This document shows positions 45,205 through 57,735 of a stretch of 64,000 bases of DNA, one piece after another; the first letter of the stretch is position 1; every line of letters starts with the position of its first letter. Source of the stretch: Cristatella mucedo (taxonomy: Eukaryota; Bryozoa; Phylactolaemata; Cristatellidae). Where the stretch lies: positions 736,001 through 800,000 of the forward strand of contig WPIO01000092.1 in assembly GCA_009760855.2 (NCBI GenBank). Reading direction: 5' to 3'. The position numbers and the translations under genes were made by a program. The notes under the pieces were generated by a model. It searched no databases. It was not told where the DNA came from and worked only from the letters and a program-made list of their open reading frames with translations.

Positions 45205-45520
45205 ATTTACTAGTTCTGTTAGATCTTTCGGTAGCTTCTGGCTCTAATGATGATCAGATGCATCTTTAGCGCTTTTATCTTGCCTGGAAATCACAGGCAC
45301 TTTGTCTGATGGTGGAGGTCTTATCTCCGCATTCAGAGTGTGAATATCAACGGAAAACTCTCATCAGATTATCCTTTGACTAGTGCAGTGCTCCCGAAAT
45401 TCGTTTTATATCCATTTGTTTTTAAAATTTCTGCTCTCCCACTTGCCGATATAAATGCTAATCATAAAATAGGCTTTCATTTTTCGTATACACTACGCAC
45501 CGGTAGCTGTGCTTTGATTA
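45205..45520 (+). mobile_element. LINE family A RT fragment
   Basis: LVLLDLSVASGSND (45208-45250) and SALPLADINANHKIGFHFSYTLR (ends at the YADD position, here changed) parallel 56022-56330 with small indels. It lies back to back with the minus-strand copy at 44275-45200. Confidence 0.78.
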
Positions 45521-46020
45521 TTCTCTGTCTTCCAGCATCTTAAGTTCTCTCTCAGCCCCCTAATAGCATGTATTGCTGACGTGAATATGATGTATTTTTC
45601 GATTGGTAATAATCAGTTATCTAGTCGATGTCCCGGTATACCAAATTTTTTTAAATAAGGTTTAATTATGGCTTTATTTCTGGTTAGTGTCATCCCCCGA
45701 TTTCATATGCTTCAACATCATAAGAAAACGGCAGTTATTCGCAAAAAACTTTCTTTGTGAGCAGAACAGTGATACATTACTTTACATCTACTTTTTTAAA
45801 CAGCAATAGAGATAAAACTACAGCGAAAGGTCCGGCGTTAAACAAAGAAGTTCACATTTTCGTTTGCACTGAATATTTTTAAGTGATTAAATTAGTACGT
45901 TATATTGCTATGAAACTCGATCGAATTGTAGTAATAGTTGTATTGTAAAAAAATTCTGTAATTTATGTTGTCTACTTATAGTTTTGATCTGTAGACGAGG
46001 TCGTTGCGGGGTAGTACTAA
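45521..46020. other. Unassigned DNA
   Basis: AT-rich, nothing recognised. Confidence 0.5.
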
Positions 46021-46023
46021 AAA

Positions 46024-46192
46024 AGACTAGCTGACTTAAGACTCTTTTGTATAGCGACAGAAGAGCCTTTGCGGCTATCACCACCGCTTGCTGCTGCGAT
46101 ACAGGATAGCCCACCGAAGGATTTGAACCCACGACCTCGGTACCGAGGTCGTGAAAAGAAACTGCCTTACCTAGAGTGCCGTCACGGCTCGC
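46024..46192 (-). mobile_element. SINE1 copy
   Basis: Full-length on the minus strand with B-box GGTTCAAATCC. The inter-box hairpin is a perfect 20-base palindrome (46131-46150). Confidence 0.85.
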
Positions 46193-46880
46193 CAATCAGT
46201 TTGAATGTAATGTTTTTTAATGTTGTAATCCGCACTCGAAAATCACAATTCGCAAAACCTTCCTAATTGTTACTCCCAGTAATATAAATAATATTATAAA
46301 TACAGTAGCCTTTGGCCCATTGATTCAGTTTCATTTCAGCTGCCTAAGTGGATAGATATCACAATTTTTCTGGGATAGAATAAAAATACTATCAGCATCT
46401 GGAAGACGCATTTTGCTCTTTCTGAGGCCAATTTGTCAACACAAGGTCGAAAAATGACTCCGTTGGAGCATTAGCTAAAATGTGTGCAGCGTAATAGGCC
46501 TATTCTGGCGTGCACGTAGGTGGTTATGACAAACGCTGGGCACCTCATAATGCGACAACTAAAAAAAAGCTTTGGAGGAAGACAAAATAGAAAATTAGTC
46601 AGTCACGAATGATTGAATAATCGTCGGTGAAATAGCTGTATTCATTCATTAGTACAATGCTACGTACATTTTTTGAGGATGATACCGAGGGAAAAATAAT
46701 TTGGCCGGAATCTGGAGACCACGGAATGAAATGCTACTTCTACCTGGTCGGGTGCCGTGAGCGTCCCGTACTGACTCGTCCGACGAGAGACCGGCCGCCT
46801 GTAGAAGGTAGCACCTAGCCAGTGAGCAAGGAAGGCGCTGCACGTCCAGAAGAAAATTTCATAGGCATAGCTACAGGAGA
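46193..46880. other. Unassigned DNA
   Basis: Nothing recognised apart from the overlap of a long minus-strand frame (46660-47109), which is the shadow of the pseudogene that follows. Confidence 0.5.
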
Positions 46881-46885
46881 AACCC

Positions 46886-48075
46886 ATGCTACCAAAAAAG
46901 AGAAATGAACTCAAAGGCTTAATCAGAGACCTGAATCTCATCGAATCCAATGCCAAGCTGTTGGCGTCTAGGTTGAAGCAGCGAAACCTGGTGCATGAAG
47001 CACGGTTCAGATCGCATATCAGGGTAAACGTTGCCAAGCTTTGTCTCCCTTCTTCATACGTCAAGATGGGCTGTGCTTCTGCCACAATGTGAGACGCGCG
47101 TTCATTCAAAGCATCACAAATCGTCTGTAATCAGAATGAGTGGCACCTTTTCATTGACAACTCGTCCAGGTGCCTAAAAGCCCTGCTGCTACGCGATGGG
47201 AAGAAGTACCCGTTTCTTCTAATGTGTCTCTCTCTATAAGGTCAAAGCTCAGGTGGATTATAACGGCGTCGAGACATTGATGGACGCTTGAGGTATGAGG
47301 ACTTTGGAGGATGAGAGGTCATCGGAGACTTGGAAAATAGAGGCATGCATTATAGGTCTCTAAGATGGCCTTAGTAAATTTGACTGCTTGCTATTTTTTG
47401 AGATTACCATGGGCACTACCACAGACAGACTGGCCACAGCAGACCAGTTTCTCTGTGAGAGCCAAATGTGTCGCATGGTGGAGCCACTGGTGGAGCCCCG
47501 AAGGGTGCCGATTCTATAATCGAACATCAAATTGGCCGGCAACGGAATGGAACGGCAAACAACTCTTTCGCCGCTCTATAAAAGGACGAGGCAGCCTTGA
47601 AGTATCATCTAAACGTCTTTACTATGCTGTCTGAGGCAGATGTCTGTTCTAAACTGGTGTCTTTGTCGTGTCACACATTAAGAAGATCAGAAGACTGCTA
47701 TTCATTCTCCAAGACGTCTAAAAGCCAAGAAGAAGCGGCTTGGAGCTTCGTCGTCTCAGTGGCTCGGGCTTTCCGTCCAATTAGAAGTCGAGCGGCTATG
47801 CAAAGCTGGTTAAGACTACGGCGGGGGGGGGGGGCTACGGCCGAACGGGCTGCACGATGTCCTTCAAAGTGCACATCCTGATACTCAATATTTTTTTTAA
47901 CTCAAGAAGAACTTCGGACTTTATCGGAGAAGAAAAATTAGTACTCCAACCAGAATTTACCGGACTTTGAATGATGCTAACAAGGAACAAGATAGCAAGA
48001 ACATGATGCGAGGCTAACTTTGGGGCAGATCATGAAAGAACCGCCGTAATCATAAAGCGGAGAAACTGCTCGCGA
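46886..48075 (+). pseudogene. Decayed copy of an uncharacterised multicopy gene family
   Basis: Reading across frames on the plus strand, successive pieces keep one order: NELKGLIRDLNLIESNAKLL (46900-46960) with SRLKQRNL; NEWHLFIDNSSRCLKALLL (about 47133-47190) with GKKYPFL; a GDL piece (47320); CIIGL.DGLSKFD (47347-47385); VEPLVEPRRVPIL (47480-47520); a degraded LHIKLGL-like piece; LSEAD (47630); EEAAWSFVVSVARAF (47732-47775); GYAKLVKT (47797-47820); and GCTMSFKVHIL (47848-47880). I recall proteins with this block order as numerous uncharacterised genes in invertebrate genomes, possibly transposon-derived; the function is unknown. At least four frameshifts, several stops and a run of 11 G show it is dead. 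Confidence 0.6.
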
Positions 48076-50995
48076 TTCTAAATGTTCTCCGGCTACTTTT
48101 ATGGCCAGTATGAATAATTGTTGACTTTGATTCACTTGCTGTTAATTAAATGGAAGCCAAAAGACAAGAGTTCATCCATTTCAGAGCAGAAATAGGTTTA
48201 ACTTCATAGTTGGCACTCTCCTTGTCGCAACAGCAAAATCCATGTGCAACAATGACCAGACATCTAGACTTGTGAGGCGTATGAAATTAGGAGATAAAAC
48301 ATCCTAACCAGGAACATATATGTGTACTTATTAAGTATTTTTTCTTGGACAAATAGACATTTTTCTTGATACGATTATGGATACGTCCTTACGAGAGGAC
48401 TTTATGTTACGGAGTATTTCACGAAGCTAATGAGCCCACCGTACTGAACTACTGAATTACTTTCCATCTAGGTATTTGGAACTAAGAACAAAAAGTAGGA
48501 TAAACTCTAATTTATTTTTTACTAAAAAGTTGATGGTCTATTTCAACTAGACATGCAGAGTAATCTGCCCATTACAGCACGATGGGTATCGAATGTGACC
48601 TTTCAAGGTCATTTGTGAATCGCAGGTCTCGTTTGACTGCTAACTAGCTAGCTAGTTAACTCTGCTAACTAGTAAACATCCTGGAAGGAAACAGTTACTT
48701 AGATACAGAAAGAAAGCATGCGGATGGGTGATCCAAAGTGTCGCGAGAATGAATGACCCTTTGCGTAGCATTCGTTCATGAGTCAGCCAAGCCACTTCCG
48801 AACCGGAAGCACTCTGTAGGCAGAGCCAGCATTCCCGTTGCTTGCAGACTACTTGATGCGAATTTCCATCTTCTCGCTGCACTTTCTTTGACTCAACTTG
48901 CACAGAATGTACTAAATCCAAATACATAGAAATGCTGTCAAAAGTTCCCTACCGACAGTCGTCCTTAGCACAAAGACGAGGCGGTCTCTGCTGGCTTTTC
49001 GAGAGGGCAACGATGCACTGTCCCGTAGACAATGTCAAGCGCTGCCAAGTCTTCGCAGCATTCAGATCGCTAGACGCTTATCTTTACCGGGCACCGCCAT
49101 TACGTCGTCGTCGTCGGAATTTAATAGCTACCCAGCGAACTTCACACACTGTATTGAAAAAGATTTCGATGCGACATGCTACAATCTGAGAATCTGGTGC
49201 AGAGAAAACTGAACGAGAGACCTGAGTGCAACATATAGTGATACACAAAAAGCCAGTCTCTGTGTATTTATTAATGGCGAACCGCTGCGGCACTCACTTA
49301 AACCTACAAGGGCACGTAGAAGATAGCATGGTTCGCGTACGTGGCGCGATCACGGTATTGTCGTGCGACTGGAATGTCACGCCGTTGCGACCAGTTTGGC
49401 TACTTCTAAGGTGCAAGGCTACTTCAGCTGATGAGACCGGTCGAATGAGAGATTGCATTTTGGCACCGTTTCCCGCCGACGGGTTACGTGAGACCAGTCA
49501 GTGACACTGGAGGCCGAAGGCAATGCTTTCACAGCGAAATGTTCGGCGATTAATCAGAAGCGAGCCTCTGGAGTCTGCCTGCGAAACGGCTTGAGAGCTC
49601 CACTACTACTGCTACGTCACCGTGCTCCCTTGCCGTAGGTGCAGACTGCTTGAGTTCAAGCCGAGCGTCAAGCGTCTGTCTCTGGTCCCGGAGAAAGTGC
49701 TGCACTACTTTCTCAGAACACGGTCAATTTGTTCGCTGGCTACTCGTTGAGGTCTTGAGATCGAGTGACTTTGCACAGCCTACGTTGTCTACATTAAGGA
49801 TGGGGGAGATGTCTTAGACCTTGACCTTGCATGGCGGACCAACATGAGACACTCGAGACTGATTATTGTGAAACAGCGATCGTAGGAAATGTGCCAACTG
49901 CTCAGCTTAACGGCATTCGTTTGCATTGATTTCGCAAAAATAGCCGTCGATCAAGCGGCCAGCGCACACGCGTGACATTTGGTAGAGCTGTTACAGGGTT
50001 AAGAAATTAATTCCAATGTAAATCGCGTGCGAGGCCTGCTTGGCGACCGGTGCACCAGCCTCCTTGCGAATGTCTCCGCGCTATGCAACTGATTGGTAAT
50101 CTTTAGCATAATGCCCAACCGCGAATACATTGGTGAGCTAGTGCATGCATTTAGAATCAGAATGCATTGCTCAAGCTTGGTATTGCGATGGAAGTAATTG
50201 CAGCTGTTAACGGGGACGTCCTCGCGATAGGACGGATGCGGACATGGCGTCCTCACGATTAATATCCGAAACTGAGGGCCGAGAGAGCCATCCGTGTGGC
50301 CGCTTTGGTTAGGCAGCAGAGAAAGGAGACCGTCGATTGTAGGCCTTAGTCGAGTGTAGGCGCGATGGAAAATCATTGGTCAGATGTGAAATCATGCGAC
50401 CAATGTTTACTCTTTCAGAGCAGAATATGCCGATAGCCGGTGGACATTCTTTGACTGCGGCTGATTTAGTGGAGCGGCAGCGCTTTTTGGTGGGTGCCCA
50501 CAATCGTGCATGATAGTTTTTTCATGCGCCGAGGTATTAAAAATAAGCAGCATTTTGAAAGACTGGCCCTCAAAAAGAAATCGCATTTAGCAACGGTTTA
50601 GCGAAGCTTATCAGCATTTTCACGCTCATTTAACTGAAACAAAAGTAACACACGGCCCATGCATAAGAAAACATTCAAACACTTAGTCTACACGCGAGCA
50701 TCTTGTATATTCAGCTTTCTGCTGATATTTCTCCACCGTTCTCGGATTATAAAAAGCCTGCATAGCATTACAAATATATAAAAACTAAGATTATGTAACG
50801 CGTGGTTCCACAAACTCTTATAGAAGAGCCGTGAATTAACCTTGGTTGCAACATAAATTCTGAGCCGTTTAGCACTTGCCAGGGCTCCAGCACTCAGAGA
50901 GACTTGCTCTGGGATGAGGCAAGACGCCGGACTGATACATCCTGTGACATCACATGACATATCTGGTATCCCCTAAGGAGAAAATGTGCTGGAAA
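48076..50995. other. Unassigned, repeat-poor DNA
   Basis: 2.9 kb with no recognised LINE, SINE or microsatellite longer than a few units. Open frames of up to 125 codons (49999-50376 minus) show no domain. It could hold single-copy regulatory or short-exon sequence, but nothing can be supported. Confidence 0.45.
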
Positions 50996-50999
50996 CTGC

Positions 51000-51460
51000 T
51001 AGTACTAGTGCGGTCTAGAGAGAGGTCAGTCCCTCACCGACAGATCGTGCTCACGCCGCAAGGAGCTCAATATGTCCTCGCACCTCTCCTGTACTTCGGA
51101 AACGTCTTGGCTTGTTCAACTAATGTGGAGACATGACATCTCCATCCTATCAAGTGTTACGAATCTTCTTTGGAGACTTATAGGGAAACCAAGTGTTAGT
51201 CGGAAATTGGAAAACCTAACTCTCAAAGTAGGCTCATCTAGAAAAACTCCTGTATGTTGTGCATGTATTCTGGGCATCCTGTTACAAAATGATATTTCAC
51301 TAGACGGTTGATTCCTAGCAGTGAAAAAGATGAGTTGCATTGGCAAAAAATCCTTCATCTAGGCTTGTATGTTGCGAACGTCAGAACTGTCACTTTGCGC
51401 CACTTCTCAATACCTGTAACGGCATCTGACCAAGCGGCAAATTAACTTGTATAGCGACCA
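51000..51460 (+). mobile_element. LINE family A relic with internal deletions
   Basis: RSVPHRQIVLTPQGAQYVLA (51030-51090) parallels the VPLKYGVPQGSVLGP block. GKPSVSRKLENLTLKVGSS (51183-51240) and LLQNDISLDG follow, then a jump to CHFAPLLN-like and KRQIN remnants near 51400-51455. Confidence 0.75.
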
Positions 51461-51514
51461 GGAATAGGTTATGTCATTACCAATGGTTACGCAGTAAGCC
51501 GCTACAGCCAGTTT

Positions 51515-52790
51515 AATAACAATAACAATACATTTAATATAGCGCCCTCGGAAAAGGGGATCTCTTTCTAGGCACTTTAAATTTGCTGCAAAGGGAAGCA
51601 CGATTGAATGGTTAGTGGCAGCATGCTCAATAAACAACCAGAAAAACATGGTTAGGTTATTTTTACATGTGCAAAGTCAGCTTGTAAGTATGCTTAGTGT
51701 CAGCACGCATAAGCACGTTAAGAAAAAATCACATAAAACCACTAAATACTGTGACAAATAAATGCATTTTTAGTTTCTTTTTAAATGTGGTCAAGTCAGG
51801 ACATTTCGTAATGCAATTCCGGAGTGTCTTCTAGGCTTTGGGAGTATAGGAACTACAGGCACAGTCTCTAAGGATTTGAGGTTAATACGAGGTATAGGTA
51901 AACAATTAGATTCCGAAAAGCAGGTGGTACAAAGCCTGGTGGGGGAGTAGATCTAACAGGTAGGCTGGAGCCGAAGAATGAAGTGAACTAAAAGTGACTG
52001 ACAGTGCCTTAAAATCAATGGGCTGCTTGACTGGGGGCCAGTGCAGGTCGGCGAGAAGTGGTGTGATGTGGCAACTTCGACACTCGACACAGAGAAGCCA
52101 AGCTGCAGAGTTCTGTACCAGCTCTAAGCGACCGATTGAACAGGCCGGCAGACTAGCAAGAAGTGAGTTACAGAAGTCAAGACGGGATGTCACAAATGTA
52201 GTAGTATCCATGTCTAAGCAACCCGATATTTAGCAATGCTATGTAGCTGAAAGTAGGTAGACTTGACTGTGGAGCTGATATGGTCGTCTAATGAAAGTTC
52301 GCTTTGGAACATGACACCTAGATTTCGAGCTGATTCAACTGGAGATATGCTGGCAGAGACAATTTTGAGCGTCAGCCTTTCCAATTTCTGAATCACACTG
52401 GATTTTCCCATAACTAGTAAGTTGTTTTTATCATCGTTTAGCCTTAGAAAGTTTGCTGCCGTCCATGTTTGAACGTCATCACTACGTCATCAATGCATGC
52501 AGCTAGGATGTGTAGAAAATTCAACGCATTCTAGGGATGGGAAGCATCAAAGCAAAGGCACAACTGCAGCGTCATCTGCATAGAAGTGAAAACCTAGTTT
52601 ATGGCTGGTAATAACATCGGTGAGAGAGAGAGAGAGAGAGAGAGAGTATAAAAAAAAGAACCGGATCAAGCAAAGCCCCATACTTCAATGGTTCCTTGGA
52701 TGACCTTTTCGGTTCACATCAATACTCTGCAGTCTACCACTGGGGATAGGACTGGGATAGGAAGCCATTGTGTTTCGATGCCAGTTGTAT
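51515..52790 (-). mobile_element. LINE family A, RT to tail, with microsatellite in RT
   Basis: The minus-strand order is: decayed RXQ and VPLKYG-like region (52790-52650), (GA)n tract at 52621-52647, LADV...KLGFHFYADDA (52610-52540), VMGKSSVIQKLERLTLKI (52411-52350), the CNSLLASLPACSI block (52180-52110) and a C-terminal ORF piece. The 3' UTR and a decayed hairpin end near 51535. Confidence 0.87.
52621..52647. repeat. (GA)n microsatellite in LINE A RT region
   Basis: On the LINE sense strand this is (TC)n, lying exactly where other copies read tatactctccctcttgc. Confidence 0.93.
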
Positions 52791-53300
52791 GTCTAATTAC
52801 AATATACATACATATATATATATATATATATATTAAAAATGATAATATCTTGTATATTTTATAAATAGTTTAAAATTTATTTATTCTAATTTATCTTATA
52901 TAGTAATTAGAATAATTACAGATGGGTCCTCTTTGGAGCTTTTTTAATGTGCCCTGGGCTGAGGCTTGTCAAAAAGTATTAAGGTGGCGTTTTTTGAGGA
53001 TAACTGAAAAATATCTGAAAAAATGCTTGGCTTTAATCTAAGCTTTTTTATTAGTGGGGCATGGTAGCCACTCAAGTTATCGAGCCCGTTAAAAGCTAAA
53101 TGGATTAGACTGGAGCAGGGAGGTAGTCCAACGCGAACGATTTCCGGCAACAGACGTCGCTGTCGGCACATGTTGACTAAATGGAGAATTGGCCCTGTAG
53201 AAAAGAGTTTCATCTGTGTCAAGCTATTCAACACGGCTCCGTGAGATAAGAGCATCGATTGTTCTATAAGACGACTAGGAGGCAATACAAATATGGCTAG
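52791..53300. other. Unassigned DNA
   Basis: Contains (TA)n at about 52807-52832. The 124-codon minus frame 52944-53318 has no recognised features. Confidence 0.45.
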
Positions 53301-53304
53301 CGAG

Positions 53305-53655
53305 AATTTAATTCGCATACTCTTAAAGCCTGGAACTAACTTCCGACTGAAGTGACGACGTCTCTTGACCTTGCAGCAATTACAAAGAAGCTAAAACCGC
53401 TTTCTTATAGTAATCGATGGGTCTTTGAGATTTTTCTTTATGAGCTTGTGCGTGCCGAAATTGTGCATATTGCCACTTATAATATTTTGCACGTTGGCAC
53501 TGTGCATGTCAACTCTGACAGTGTTATTTTTGGTGACATTGTTCATATCACCACTAACCATTTGACCGTGCTTTCTTTACAGCATTTGTAAAGCACCTAG
53601 ACAGAGATTACGTTCTCTGAGGGAGCAATATAAATCTATTATTATTATAATTACA
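53305..53655 (+). mobile_element. LINE A/B-related 3' end, diverged
   Basis: RILLKPGTN-like text (actcttaaagcctggaac; AWN-LPTEV) is followed by a 3' UTR with several 'tgtgcat...cactaac' units, a hairpin remnant (53590-53630) and (ATT)n. It is an older relative of family A. Confidence 0.72.
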
Positions 53656-54600
53656 GTGGTGTGAAGTGACTTCGACGATGGGGACATAATCGTGACCAGT
53701 TGTTGACCTACTCAGTTACTTCTAATGAGCACGCAAGTAGAGTTGGTTAGTCTGCCACGGTTTTATTTTAATGAGTATTCATAATTTATTAGAGCCTTCC
53801 ATGTTTGAACGGTTTATAAGCATTTGAAGAGCTGCGGTCGGCTCACGAGTCACCTGATTCACCCTCATGTAACCACACGATAGTATCCGGCTCATGACAT
53901 CCTTACCAAGTCCTCGCGGTCGCAGCAGCATTTTACCGACAGCAGTCAGGGGTCAACTCACTTTCATTTCGCACCATCGACGGCTATCTACGCCATTCAT
54001 GCTTCTGCCGGAGGTATTTTGCAAAAAAAATGAACGGGCGGCTCCTTGCTCAGCAAAAAGACGGCCGAGATGTCACACAGCACGATCGTGATGCCCGCCA
54101 GCGAAACAGTCACTGAGTAAGGCCCGTCCTAATAGGCGCACCGGCGGCCGCACTATCACTGAGCAGTCTCCTTGGATTTCTCTGCTAGCAGAGGTTGTCG
54201 GATGCCAGCTAGCCTAGCTGTTAAGCGAGAGTAGCTCTGCCTGGACCGTGGACGCACGGACCATAAATGGGCTCAATCACAAAGGTGGCCGCATACCAGA
54301 AAGTTCCACTCTTGGACAGCGCCCTGCTTAAGTCCCGTTCTGTCTGATTGACGAACAGAATCGGTAAGGGGATCGGTCGGATATTGTTGCTCGGACAGAG
54401 GCTGCGTCGGGCACCGGCTCCTTTTGTCGAAGCCCTCGATCACCGGATACCACAGACGTAATTACACCTCTGGTTATGGATTCAGATGCTTTCTCTATTA
54501 GTAGGTCCAGCTCTCTGCGTAGAGCTGTAGCGGCAGCTTGCATTCTTATTTAGAAAAGGGTGACGGAAATTATATGCTTGAATGTGCTTGCGTGCATGCG
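53656..54600. other. Unassigned DNA
   Basis: Nothing recognised. Confidence 0.5.
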
Positions 54601-54613
54601 TGGATGTGTTCAC

Positions 54614-54900
<287 letters not shown>

Positions 54901-55284
54901 TGTGTGCATGCATATGTGTTTGTATGTGTGGGTGTACACGCGTGGCATATGTGCACATGGTGCGTGCGCTCACGCTCTCCCTCATGTTTGCCCTCGTACT
55001 TGAGCTCGTGTGTGGCGAGATGGGGGGTGCAGGGCGTTGCCAAAACATGACTCAGATAAACAAGAAAAAGCATGCCGTCAATCCACTCAGCGAGCACCTA
55101 CTCTTAACGTAGCGTTAAGTGCAGGCATTCAGCTGCTGTCGAGAAAATCGGTGAAAGAAAAAAACCACGATTAATGGAAGAAAAAACACGATTTCTTTAT
55201 ACCGTGCATTAATCAGCTTGGCAGCACCGAATGATGGTCCAAAATAATAGTCGGTGTAGGTTAACCGCACGGTATTGTCAAAAA

Positions 55285-55740
<456 letters not shown>

Positions 55741-57175
55741 CAGGTCATGTCCCAGCACCTTTCAAAAAAGCTGTAGTCAGGCCACTTCTCAAGAAAGCTA
55801 CACTAGACCAAGAGAACTTAAGCAACTACTGCCCAGTCTCCCTTCTACCATTCCTATCAAAGACACTGGAACAGGTCGAGGCAGACCAGCTGAACTCCTA
55901 TATCGAAACCTCACACCTTGCTAGTAAGTTCCAGTCTGGCTTTAAAACTAATCACTCCACAGAGTCAGCATTGCTTCGGGTATACAATGACCTACTTAGG
56001 AATGCAGATATGGGTTGAGTGTCTCTGCTTGTTTTGCTCGATCTTTCGGCAGCTTTTGATACTATCGATCACAAAGTTCTTCTAGAGCGCCTCTCATCTC
56101 GCCTGGGCATCGCTGGCACTGCTCTGCAGTGGTTCAGGTCCTATCTCAGTGGGAGACGCCAGAGTCTTGACGTGAATAGACAAAGATCATCTGAAGTACC
56201 TCTCAAATATGGAGTACCTCAGGGCTCCGTGCTAGGTCCGGTTCTTTTCACGGTTTATACTCTCCCTCTTGCTGATGTGATTGCCAAGCACAATCTAGGC
56301 TTTCACTTCTATGCGGATGACACTCAGTTGTACCTTTGCTTTGATCCCTCCCAGCCTTCGAGCACCTCAAATTCTCTCAACTCACTTGCTGCATGCATTG
56401 ATGACATCCGCACGTGGATGGCAGCAAATTTTCTAAAACTAAACGATGATAAAACTAACTTACTAGTTATGGGCAAACCCAGTGTGATTCAGAGATTGGA
56501 AAGGCTGACTCTCAAAATTGGTTCTGCCAGCATATCTCCAGCTGAATCAGCTCGAAATCAAGGTGTCATATTCCAAAGCGACCTCTCAGCAGACGACCAC
56601 ATCAGCTCCACAGTCAAATCAGCCTATTTTCAGCTTCATAACATTGCTAAAATTCGGGCTTGTTTAGATAAGGTTACCGCGTCCAAGTTGATCCATGCAT
56701 TCGTGACATTCCGTCCCGACTTCTGCAACTCACTGCTTACTGGCCTACCAGCATGTGCGATCAGGCGATTGCAGCTGGTGCAAAACTCTGCAGCTAGACT
56801 TGTCTGTCGTGAGCGTCGCAGTTGCCACAGTACTCCACTTCTCGCCGACCTGCACTGGCTACCAGTCAAGCAACGGATTGACTTCAAGGTTTTGTCGCTC
56901 ACTTTTAGGTCCCTTCATTCTATGGCTCCAGCCTATCTCTCAGATATACTACCCCATCAGGTCAAGCGTCGTACCACCTGCTTTTCGGAATCCAACAGTC
57001 TAGAAATACCTTGTACAAACCTTAAATCCTTTGGAGACCGTGCATTTAGTTCGTATGCTCCCAAAGCCTGGAACTCCATCCCGACTTGCGTCAGAACATC
57101 CCCTGACTTGACCACATTTAAAAAGAACCTAAAAATACACCTATTTAGGACAGCATATAGTGGGTCCCTGTGATT
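55741..57175 (+). mobile_element. LINE family A, most intact ORF2 (RT to C-terminus)
   Basis: One reading frame of about 1.43 kb is broken only by TGA at 56016-56018. Before the stop: VPAPFKKAVV, NYCPVSLLPFLSKTLE and FQSGFKTNHSTE (RT fingers). After it, in 384 codons: LDLSAAFDTIDH (first catalytic Asp), GVPQGSVLGPVLF, and YADD at codons 98-101 (56310-56321; the two catalytic Asp). The C-terminal blocks are DFCNSLLTGLPACAIRRLQL, DLHWLPVKQRID, GDRAFSSYAPKAWNS and a final AYSGSL. The order fits L2/CR1-clade ORF2. The endonuclease and 5' end are absent, and the 3' UTR is lost right after the stop. The element copies itself by target-primed reverse transcription in the nucleus; this copy cannot, being truncated. 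Confidence 0.93.
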
Positions 57176-57735
57176 CGCTGTGCCTCTGTGGCTGCCTCTG
57201 TGGCTGAAAGCTCGCTGTCCTCCGCCGCTCGCTGTCGAATAGACTTCTCCTCCGCGGTCCGGATATGGACTTGTATCTTGAGTCGCGACTGCTATTCGTC
57301 GTTGCCGTGTTCCGGCGATGTTCCCGGCATGCACGTCCGCGTCGGTTGTTCACCTATAAATCGCCAGCCGTGAATCGAAGACCTCCAAGGACTTCGCAGG
57401 CATTCGTCGTTCGTCGGCTGAGACTAGCACAGCTACGGGCGCAGCACTTGCCCCCACGTTCTGTCTAGACATGGAAGCTGTCACACCCTCGCATATATCA
57501 GTACCTTACCGCTATACACGGTGGCCTAGATTAGAGGTAGAATAGCTCTGCTTTAGCGTAGATCTCTCATGGCGACGAACATGTGTACGGACCTCACGTG
57601 CAGCGGCGTTCCTAGGATATTGTGCGCCCGGCGTTCCTAGGAAATTGTGCGCCAGTAGACGTATATTTATATGTGTGTGTGTGTGTGTGTGTGTGTGAGT
57701 TATTGTGAAAAAGATTTTTAACTTGAATATATGTA
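57176..57735. other. Unassigned DNA
   Basis: Nothing recognised. (GT)n at 57672-57697. Confidence 0.5.

Noticed and set aside
46660-47109. 149-codon minus-strand frame
   Set aside because: It overlaps the start of the plus-strand pseudogene, whose blocks match a known family order; the minus frame shows no motif.
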